Assembly: GCA_024244665.1 (NCBI GenBank)
Contig: JAAEOI010000714.1
Coordinates: 1 to 5,306, forward strand
Length of the DNA stretch: 5,306 nt
DNA from: Bacteroidota bacterium
GTDB taxonomy: Bacteria > Bacteroidota > Bacteroidia > Bacteroidales > GCA-2748055
Direction: 5' to 3'
Part shown: positions 1-5,306 of the stretch, one piece after another
Layout: the number at the start of each line of letters is the position of its first letter
Position numbering within the stretch: the first letter of the stretch is position 1
Program-made: the position numbers and the translations under genes
Notes under the pieces: model-generated
The model's input: the letters and a program-made list of their open reading frames with translations, nothing else
Databases searched by the model: none
Told to the model about the DNA's origin: nothing

Positions 1-247
1 TATAACTTTTATGTTCGTACAGCAAGGAAATTTTGATCTGCTTATCCCCATAAAGCATATTGCAGTTGATATCCCTGAAATAGGGATCCAGCTCCCGGTC
101 CACGTATTCGGTTGGGTCATACTCCAGTGTATCGAGATGTACCTTGTTTATAACCTCCCGGGGCAGGGTACCCTGAAGTAGGTCCTGGAGGTTCTCCTTC
201 ACAGAGAACATGTTCTTGAAGAAACTGTCGTGGATATTGTTTAACAT
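1..247 (-). CDS. Rpn-family (PD-(D/E)XK) recombination-promoting nuclease / putative transposase, N-terminal part
   Basis: This partial gene runs off the left edge; 82 codons from the ATG at 247-245 are visible with no stop. The start of the protein has the recognisable Rpn/YhgA-like (Transposase_31) layout: an N-terminal 'HDSFFK' box at residues 6-11, 'LQGTLP' at about residues 24-29, a 'LDTLEY' segment at about 38-43, and then the beginning of the nuclease core. Asp59 in 'FRDIN' and the Glu78-His-Lys80 triplet in 'YEHKS' fit the D...ExK catalytic signature of the PD-(D/E)XK fold. Family members are DNA endonucleases linked to RecA-independent recombination, often multicopy in Bacteroidota and variable at their C termini. 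The start is supported by GGAG 11 nt upstream and an in-frame TAA just before that. The 128-bp gap from the sulfatase suggests a separate transcription unit, and nothing ties it to glycan metabolism. The C-terminal part is not visible, so intactness is unknown. Confidence 0.82.
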   Translation of the reverse strand, partial: MLNNIHDSFFKNMFSVKENLQDLLQGTLPREVINKVHLDTLEYDPTEYVDRELDPYFRDINCNMLYGDKQIKISLLYEHKSY

Positions 248-258
248 ATAGGAATTTA

Positions 259-264
259 CTCCTT
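259..264 (-). promoter_or_regulatory. Ribosome binding site of the Rpn-family gene
   Basis: On the minus strand AAGGAG lies 11 nt upstream of the ATG at 247-245. The upstream in-frame stop TAA (265-263) overlaps it, so the reading frame cannot start further upstream. This supports the chosen start. Confidence 0.55.
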
Positions 265-375
265 AATGTCATAAATACATATATATCATCCACCCAGACT
301 AAGATTTTTGTTACTCGGAGTGTCCTGATGATGAAAACAAGTGGCGGTTTAAACCAAAAAGCAGCATTGTGGTTT

Positions 376-1986
376 TCAGGGATTTGGATGTATTGAACGC
401 GGGTCATTCAGTATGTGCGTTTTTGGGAAGGAGTTCCCACCTTTGGCCTCAACAACCAGTTCCTGGCATCGCTTTCTGTATTTTTCCAGTATCTCCAGAT
501 GATCCGGTGATGTGGCCAGGTTCTTTTCTTCCAGGGGATCGCTCTTCAGGTCGTACAGCTCTTCATATATGGGTTCTTCACCATGGATGGAAGCGGTCAG
601 GGAGAGAATATGATGCTGGTCCTTCTGCTTGTCAAAGTAACGGATGTACTTGAAGTCTCTGCTGCGCACACTTTCGATGCGAGGATAGTTCTGACCCATA
701 AACATGTTCTCACAGAAAAAATCTTCCCTCCAGGGTTGCCTGGCCTTATATATGACAGCTTTCATGCTTTTTCCCTGCATTTCACCGGGGATGGGCAGTC
801 CGGCCAGGTCCAGGATGGTCGGGGCGATATCGAGGGACAGAACAAGTTTGTCCGAGACAGCCCCCTGCCTTCTTTTTGGCAGTCGCGGATCAAAAACGAT
901 CAAGGGTACCCGCATGGATTCTTCATAGAGAAGGACTTTCCCGCCCAATCCATGTTCCCCGAACTGCAGTCCGTGATCGGAGCTGTAGATGATCACCGTA
1001 TTGTCGTAAAGCCCCTGGGCCTTCAGTTCGTCAAGCAGTGCACCAACAAGCTGGTCGATACCCGTTACCGTCTGACAGGTACGTACGATCCTTTCCCTGA
1101 GAGTTTCTGGGGCCTGAACATAGTTGTAGCTTTGAATATACTCACCGTTATAGACATGATGCGGGATCTTAGGAATTTCAATATCTCCCCTGGCGATGTA
1201 AGTGCCGGGTATTGGCATTTCGTGGATCTGGTCCTGGTACCTGGTGCGGTAGAGCTCAGGATCAGTAGGAAGTTGTCTCATGGAACTGGTTCCTGCACCA
1301 TGAGGCAAGTTGAAATTCACCATCAGGCAGAATGGACGGCCTTCCGGTTTTGTCCGCAGGAAATCCCTGGTGCCCGCAAACTCAGGATTATGTTTCAGAA
1401 AATTCAGGGCACCCTCCTGGAAGATTTCAACCTGGGTGTCAGGCCGGGCATTCCTGTAAATGGGATGCTTCCCCTTGGGGTAGAAAGTGGAATGTTTGTG
1501 ATTTCCGTACCAGTAGTCGAATTGTTTTTCCATGACGCCACTCTTGTATCCGTGACCTTCCGGAGAACTCCCTATTGGACTGTGGTTCTTCCCCACATAG
1601 CCCACGTAATATCCTGACTGCTTCAGCTGCATGGGATAGGTTTCTGAAAAGGCCTCAATGGACAGGCTGCTGTTTGATCCGAAAGTAATCCCGTGTTTCC
1701 GTTCGTATTGCCCGGTCATGATACAGGTCCGGTTGGGTGTACATGCCGTGGAGGTGGCAAAGGCCTGGTTGAATTTAATCCCCTCCCTGGCCAGGCGATC
1801 TATGTGAGGTGTTTTTACTATGGGGTTTCCTGTACAGCCCAGGTAGTCGGCACGCTGATCATCTGCCAGTATCACCACAATGTTGGGTAGATGCTCTTTG
1901 TTGGTCACGTTAGCTTCTTGTGGCAAGGCAAAGCATGTTGTGGCCAGCAATAGGAATAGAACAGCACTCATAAAAAGTCCTTTCAT
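376..1986 (-). CDS. Secreted S1-family (formylglycine-dependent) sulfatase
   Basis: This gene encodes a 536-residue arylsulfatase-type enzyme that hydrolyses sulfate esters, probably on a polysaccharide. Residues 1 to about 20 form a signal peptide (MK start, hydrophobic stretch, then FALPQ), pointing to export to the periplasm or cell surface. The core starts near residue 34 with 'PNIVVILADDQ' (metal-binding Asp42/Asp43). The sulfatase signature C-T-P-N-R is at 82-86, where Cys82 would be converted to formylglycine; the 'TGQYERKHG' segment follows. Other expected active-site residues are present: Lys133 and His135 in 'GKNH', His229 in 'LPHG', Asp337-His338 in 'SSDHG' and Lys350 in 'GGK'. The C-terminal segment 'LYDLKSDPLEEKNLA' (about 478-491) resembles the DUF4976 domain at the end of many Bacteroidota sulfatases. 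Length is normal and no lesion is seen. It is divergent from the fucosidase. I cannot assign the S1 subfamily or the exact substrate. A maturase (anSME) must be encoded elsewhere. Met6 is an alternative start but would lose the positively charged n-region. Confidence 0.95.
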   Translation of the reverse strand: MKGLFMSAVLFLLLATTCFALPQEANVTNKEHLPNIVVILADDQRADYLGCTGNPIVKTPHIDRLAREGIKFNQAFATSTACTPNRTCIMTGQYERKHGITFGSNSSLSIEAFSETYPMQLKQSGYYVGYVGKNHSPIGSSPEGHGYKSGVMEKQFDYWYGNHKHSTFYPKGKHPIYRNARPDTQVEIFQEGALNFLKHNPEFAGTRDFLRTKPEGRPFCLMVNFNLPHGAGTSSMRQLPTDPELYRTRYQDQIHEMPIPGTYIARGDIEIPKIPHHVYNGEYIQSYNYVQAPETLRERIVRTCQTVTGIDQLVGALLDELKAQGLYDNTVIIYSSDHGLQFGEHGLGGKVLLYEESMRVPLIVFDPRLPKRRQGAVSDKLVLSLDIAPTILDLAGLPIPGEMQGKSMKAVIYKARQPWREDFFCENMFMGQNYPRIESVRSRDFKYIRYFDKQKDQHHILSLTASIHGEEPIYEELYDLKSDPLEEKNLATSPDHLEILEKYRKRCQELVVEAKGGNSFPKTHILNDPRSIHPNP

Positions 1987-2118
1987 CGAGCAAATATAAT
2001 AAAAGCATAAGTCCGGGTCAGGGAATGTGTTAATTCAGCAAGCCTTTTAGAGATTTGAGCAATGAAATTGACATGTTTCGCTGTAAATTTCGGTTCAGAA
2101 TTTCTAACGTTGTATAAA
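1987..2118. promoter_or_regulatory. Divergent intergenic region between sulfatase and fucosidase
   Basis: These 132 bp separate the sulfatase start (minus) from the preferred fucosidase start (plus) and must carry the promoters for both directions unless transcription enters from further away. The DNA is AT-rich. A match to the Bacteroidota -7 element faces the sulfatase (listed separately). Towards the fucosidase I see only one-mismatch versions of TAnnTTTG (for example TAAATTTC at 2084-2091 and TAACGTTG at 2105-2112), none with a convincing -33 TTG at the right distance. Neither gene has a clear Shine-Dalgarno sequence, which is normal for this phylum. Short AATTTC/GAAATT motifs recur (2064-2069, 2086-2091, 2099-2104) but are too short and AT-rich to call an operator. 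Confidence 0.5.
1991..1998 (-). promoter_or_regulatory. Possible Bacteroidota -7 promoter element of the sulfatase
   Basis: On the minus strand TATATTTG matches the Bacteroidota -7 consensus TAnnTTTG exactly. It ends only 4 nt before the sulfatase ATG, so a start site at the usual distance would give an almost leaderless mRNA or initiate inside the first codons. I find no TTG at the usual -33 spacing. It may be a chance match in AT-rich DNA. Confidence 0.3.
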
Positions 2119-4041
2119 ATGAAGAATCAGGTAAATCTATTTCTGCTGGCTTTTCTTTTACTGGTCTGCAGCAACGCAAATGCACAGACCTTCGAGGAGG
2201 ATATGTCACTGGGCTGGGAGGAAAGAACCAGGAAGATTGAATCTCTTGAGGCACATCTGGCAGATTGGGAGGACAGGGCCATCGGAATATTTATTCACTG
2301 GAGCCCTTCGACGGCTTTCCAGGGCAGGTATAAAGGACAGGAAATAGAGAAAGACCTATGGGGTGAATGGACCATGTACCGCGCACAAATTCCGGTTCCT
2401 GATTATGAAAATACCATGAGGGACTGGAACCCGGGAGATTTTAATGCCGGAGAATGGGCTGATGTGATTGAGAAGGCCGGTTTCAGGTACCTGGTATACG
2501 TAGCAAAGCATCATGATGGCTTTGCCATGTTTGATGCAAATGCAGATAATTATTCCATATCCCGATGGGGAATTTACCATGGAGATCCTTTTAAAAAGCT
2601 TTGCAACCAGCTGCAAAAAAGGAATATCTCCACAGGGTTCTATTATTCCCATGGTGCCGACTGGAGAAACAAGTTCTTATTTGAGGGCAGTGCTGAAGAG
2701 GTGGACAATCAATATTTCGAGAAAATCGTAAAGCCTCACCTGGAGCAATTAAATACGGAGTACGGGCTACAGTCGGTTGCCTGGTTTGATGGAGGGTGGA
2801 GAAACAGGCCCGACCTGTCAAAAGCCTGTGAGGATGTGCTAAGGAAGGATCATCCGAGCATCCTTATTTCGTCCAGGATTGGTCATGGTATTGGCAACTT
2901 CAAATCACATCGGGATTGTTTTGTGCCCCCTGTTTCAGAAAAAGAGCCCTGGGAAACTTGTATGACCTTAAACCACCACTGGGCATGGACACCTGCAGAT
3001 AAGGGTCATAAATCAGCCACCGAGGTTATACAGATGCTTGCAAAGGTACGTTCCAGGGGAGGGAACCTTCTGTTGAATATCGGACCGGATGTAAGGGGGA
3101 AGATTCCGTTTAGGGATCAGCTTATCCTGGAGGAGCTTGGCCAATGGCTAAAAGTAAATGGTGAATCTGTATACGGAGCCGAATCCACACCCTATTCGGA
3201 TTTACCCTGGGGAGTATGCACGCAGAAGCCAGGGAAACTGTACTTGCATATCATGAGCATGCCTTCTTCAGACTTCATCTTTCTACCTGGTCTGAAATCG
3301 CAGGTAAGCAGGGCCTACTTCCTTAGCGATAAGGAGAAAAGGGCACTTGATTTTACAAGGACCGAAGGCGGGTATAAGATCGCACTCTTATCATCGATCA
3401 CTGATTCTTTCAGGTATGACAGGAGCAATACGGTTTTGGTTGTGGAATATGAGGGCAAACAGGATATCAGCACCATTCCTGTGCTGGACCATGACTTTGA
3501 CAATCATTTTATTCCACAGCTGGCAGAAAAAGAAAATGGCTGCATTACTCAGCTGCAGCGTATAGCTGCCACCGCAGATCACCCTGCATTGCAGGAACCG
3601 CGATGGGAGGAATTTGCCCAGGGTTTCAGCCAGGAAGGTGCCCGCCTGAAATGGAACTATCATCTATTTGACCTGAACCGTTTTGTCATCAATATTGAGT
3701 ATGCCAACTTAACAGGTGAAGATATCCAGGGGATTGTTCAGGTGGGAGGCAAAACGCACCCGGTAAGGCTTCCCTCAACCCTTAGTTCAACCCATCCCTT
3801 TGAGGTCTTTACCTTGATTACCACGGGATCTCTGGAATTGGAACCCGGTGAAATGCAGGAGCTAAGCTTTCAAATTAAACCAGGGCAGAACATTGAATCG
3901 CTGGATGAGAATGTCCCCACAAGTGATGAGCGTGTGCGGAACCTGAGAAGATTCATGCTTAAATCTGTGATTCTGAAACCCTTCTTTCCCTTACCCTATG
4001 AAGGCTACAGCCATGGAAAAGAAATCAATTTGGATATTTAA
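2119..4041 (+). CDS. Secreted GH29 alpha-L-fucosidase with C-terminal accessory domain
   Basis: This gene encodes an exo-acting alpha-L-fucosidase that releases terminal alpha-linked L-fucose. From Met at 2119 it has 640 residues. The frame is open back to an ATG at 2062, but the 2119 start puts a classic signal peptide at the N terminus (MKNQ, hydrophobic LFLLAFLLL, SNANAQ cleavage region at about 22-23), so I prefer it; the earlier start adds 19 residues that do not look like part of an export signal. The GH29 barrel shows 'GIFIHWSPS' (about 56-64), 'KHHDGF' (about 130-135), 'AWFDGG' with Asp224 as the expected nucleophile, 'PWETC' with Glu279 in the region of the general acid/base (inferred), and 'GGNLLLNIGP' (about 314-323). 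Residues from about 450 are a less conserved, beta-rich extension ending in 'FMLKSVILKP', resembling beta-sandwich modules at the ends of other fucosidases. It is probably co-transcribed with the gene 15 bp downstream. Arginine codons are mostly AGR (23 of 33). Confidence 0.94.
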   Translation: MKNQVNLFLLAFLLLVCSNANAQTFEEDMSLGWEERTRKIESLEAHLADWEDRAIGIFIHWSPSTAFQGRYKGQEIEKDLWGEWTMYRAQIPVPDYENTMRDWNPGDFNAGEWADVIEKAGFRYLVYVAKHHDGFAMFDANADNYSISRWGIYHGDPFKKLCNQLQKRNISTGFYYSHGADWRNKFLFEGSAEEVDNQYFEKIVKPHLEQLNTEYGLQSVAWFDGGWRNRPDLSKACEDVLRKDHPSILISSRIGHGIGNFKSHRDCFVPPVSEKEPWETCMTLNHHWAWTPADKGHKSATEVIQMLAKVRSRGGNLLLNIGPDVRGKIPFRDQLILEELGQWLKVNGESVYGAESTPYSDLPWGVCTQKPGKLYLHIMSMPSSDFIFLPGLKSQVSRAYFLSDKEKRALDFTRTEGGYKIALLSSITDSFRYDRSNTVLVVEYEGKQDISTIPVLDHDFDNHFIPQLAEKENGCITQLQRIAATADHPALQEPRWEEFAQGFSQEGARLKWNYHLFDLNRFVINIEYANLTGEDIQGIVQVGGKTHPVRLPSTLSSTHPFEVFTLITTGSLELEPGEMQELSFQIKPGQNIESLDENVPTSDERVRNLRRFMLKSVILKPFFPLPYEGYSHGKEINLDI

Positions 4042-4043
4042 GT

Positions 4044-4050
4044 AAAGGAG
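4044..4050 (+). promoter_or_regulatory. Strong ribosome binding site of the third gene
   Basis: AAAGGAG sits 6 nt upstream of the ATG at 4057, inside the 15-bp gap after the fucosidase stop. This near-ideal Shine-Dalgarno sequence contrasts with the fucosidase and sulfatase, which have none visible. It decides the start codon and supports translational linkage in one operon. Confidence 0.75.
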
Positions 4051-4056
4051 ATACTA

Positions 4057-5306
4057 ATGAATAAGAAACATCTAAGTCTAATTATAATGCTTGGAATGAG
4101 TTTCGGGTTGTGGAGTGAAGCCATGGCTGCTTCAACAGAACCGAAACGCTTCGTTCAGGACAGATTCGCTATTGGCTTTTGGGTTGATCCGCCCATCGGC
4201 GAAGATGCTGAGCTCCGCTACAAGGAGATCGCCGATGCCAATTTCACGGTGGTCATAGGTGGATTCGGCGCCAGAACGCCTGAAGCCGTCAAGAAGCAGA
4301 TCACGCTTTGCGAAAAGTACAACCTGAAGGCCATTGTTTCCCGCGCTGAGCTGCCGCCAGAGCAGTTGCCTGAGAGCCCCGCCGTCTGGGGTTACAGTAT
4401 CCGGGACGAGCCCAGCGCGAGCGACTTCCCGGATCTGCGCAAAACTGTTGAGGAAGTCCGTGCTGCCCGCCCCGGACGCCTCTGCTACATCAACCTTTAT
4501 CCGGATATAGCGAGCCAAAAACAGTTGGGAACGAAGACCTACGATGAGTACATCAAGCGCTTCATTGACGAGGTCGGCGTGCCTGTCCTGAGTATGGACC
4601 ACTATCCCGGCATGAGGCCCGGCATCGACAAGCGGATGGGCTACCTCCGCAACCTGGAAGTCATGCGGCAGTACTCGCTGGAAGAGGGCATCCCGCACTG
4701 GAACTTTTTCAATATCATGCCTTTTGGTCCTCACTTCGATCCAACCGAAGCACAGGTCAGGTGGCAGATTTATACGTCCCTTGCCTACGGCTCCAAAGGT
4801 GTGTTCTATTTCTGCTACTGGACACCGAAGGGCTCGGAGTTCCCCAGAGGAGGTGCGATTATCACCGCCGAGGGGCGGAAAACACGGCACTACGAACAGG
4901 TCAAACGGATCAACAGCGACCTTAAGCAATTGGGGCCAACGCTCATGTCGTTGACCAGTACCGGGGTCTATCGCGTGGAACCAGAGCAGGATCCGAACGC
5001 GGTGCTGAAGGATACGCCGATCAGAAACCTGACGAAGGGTGACTATTTGCTAGGGTTCTTCAAGCAAGCCGATGAGCGACAGGCAGTCTTACTCAACAAT
5101 TACAGCTTTGCATATACTTCATGGCCAACCGTGGAATTCGGAGTACCTGTTGAGCAAATCCGCGAGGTTTGCAAAAAAACCGGAAAAGAGATTCCGGTAG
5201 TTGACGATAGCCCCGCCATGAAAGGGTTACAGATCTCGCTCGACGCCGGAGAGGGCCGCTTGTTCCTTCTGCCACGCAGAGATAAGCAAACAGGGACAAT
5301 CGGACA
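4057..5306 (+). CDS. Secreted TIM-barrel, glycoside-hydrolase-like protein of unassigned family (3' end missing)
   Basis: The frame is open from the ATG at 4057 to the right edge: 416 codons, no stop. Residues 1 to about 25 are a signal peptide (MNKKH, hydrophobic core, cleavage near AMA-AS). The mature part looks like a (beta/alpha)8 hydrolase: 'FWVDPP' (41-46), 'ANFTVVIGG' (61-69), 'WGYSIRDEPS' (111-120, with Asp117-Glu118 as candidate catalytic acids), 'YINLYPD' (144-150), 'SMDHYP' (179-184), 'HWNFFN' (214-219), 'WQIYTSLAYGSKGVFYFCYWTP' region (236-257) and 'RINSDLKQLGP' (284-294). From about 300 a beta-rich C-terminal domain follows, ending 'GEGRLFLLP', so the normal end is probably close. 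This resembles uncharacterised proteins loosely annotated as beta-galactosidase or GH42-like; I cannot name a family, activity or nucleophile. It lies 15 bp after the fucosidase, so is probably in the same operon and acts on the same glycan (inference). G+C is about 58 % over 4201-4680, and 20 of 27 arginine codons are CGN, unlike its neighbour, suggesting horizontal origin. Confidence 0.85.
   Translation, partial: MNKKHLSLIIMLGMSFGLWSEAMAASTEPKRFVQDRFAIGFWVDPPIGEDAELRYKEIADANFTVVIGGFGARTPEAVKKQITLCEKYNLKAIVSRAELPPEQLPESPAVWGYSIRDEPSASDFPDLRKTVEEVRAARPGRLCYINLYPDIASQKQLGTKTYDEYIKRFIDEVGVPVLSMDHYPGMRPGIDKRMGYLRNLEVMRQYSLEEGIPHWNFFNIMPFGPHFDPTEAQVRWQIYTSLAYGSKGVFYFCYWTPKGSEFPRGGAIITAEGRKTRHYEQVKRINSDLKQLGPTLMSLTSTGVYRVEPEQDPNAVLKDTPIRNLTKGDYLLGFFKQADERQAVLLNNYSFAYTSWPTVEFGVPVEQIREVCKKTGKEIPVVDDSPAMKGLQISLDAGEGRLFLLPRRDKQTGTIG

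Noticed and set aside
346..355. Perfect 10-bp palindrome GGTTTAAACC between the nuclease and the sulfatase
   Set aside because: It is a single short copy with no partner site or promoter geometry, and is easily due to chance.
351..375. Possible terminator hairpin after the sulfatase (AAACCA/TGGTTT, 13-nt loop)
   Set aside because: The 6-bp stem is weak and AT-rich and is not followed by a clean U-run on the minus strand. It is not convincing as an intrinsic terminator.
248..375. Search for a small gene or RNA in the 128-bp gap
   Set aside because: No credible open frame with an RBS and no tRNA-like or structured RNA was seen; the minus-strand frame crossing it (117-407) overlaps both flanking genes and has no family features.
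583..1617. Long plus-strand open frame (344 codons) opposite the sulfatase
   Set aside because: It lies wholly antisense to a clear sulfatase with all catalytic motifs; its translation has no recognisable domain and no RBS. It is a shadow frame.
2064..2104. Recurring GAAATT/AATTTC motifs in the divergent region, possible operator
   Set aside because: Six-base AT-rich motifs recur by chance in such DNA, and the spacing is not symmetrical around a promoter.
2062..2118. Upstream ATG extending the fucosidase by 19 residues
   Set aside because: The extension places non-signal-like sequence before a canonical signal peptide that begins at the internal Met (2119). No RBS supports 2062.
4132..4929. 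Minus-strand open frame (265 codons) opposite the third gene
   Set aside because: It begins and ends within the GC-rich part, where antisense stops are rare. The plus strand encodes a signal peptide plus a coherent TIM-barrel with a good RBS, so the antisense frame is a by-product of composition.

Overview
The window looks like a piece of a Bacteroidota (Bacteroidetes) chromosome, probably the edge of a polysaccharide-utilisation region. The evidence is the gene content (a secreted S1-type sulfatase, a secreted GH29 alpha-L-fucosidase and a further secreted TIM-barrel protein, beside an Rpn-type nuclease), the moderate G+C (about 46-49 % in the sulfatase and fucosidase samples I counted), the AGG/AGA-rich arginine codons of the fucosidase, and scarce Shine-Dalgarno sequences in front of those two genes. 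No SusC/SusD pair or sensor/regulator lies inside the window, so calling it a full PUL is inference.

Layout, left to right. Positions 1-247 (minus strand) hold the N-terminal 82 residues of an Rpn/PD-(D/E)XK family nuclease that runs off the left edge. A 128-bp gap follows. The sulfatase fills 376-1986 (minus). About 130 bp of divergent intergenic DNA separates it from the GH29 fucosidase (plus; preferred start 2119, stop 4041). After only 15 bp, with a good ribosome binding site, a third secreted protein begins at 4057 and stays open through the right edge (416 residues seen). It is a TIM-barrel, glycoside-hydrolase-like protein of a type I recognise only as uncharacterised.

How they may work together: the sulfatase would remove sulfate esters, the fucosidase would release terminal alpha-L-fucose, and the third enzyme would act on the same glycan. 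This suggests a fucose-containing sulfated polysaccharide (algal fucan/fucoidan or a sulfated host-type glycan), but the sequence alone does not fix the substrate.

The most notable signal is compositional. The third gene is about 58 % G+C over its barrel against about 46 % for the fucosidase upstream in the same apparent operon, and its arginine codons are mostly CGN rather than AGR. The first ~78 bp, which encode the signal peptide, are only about 38 % G+C. This looks like a mature domain acquired from a higher-G+C lineage and joined to a local, AT-rich secretion signal.
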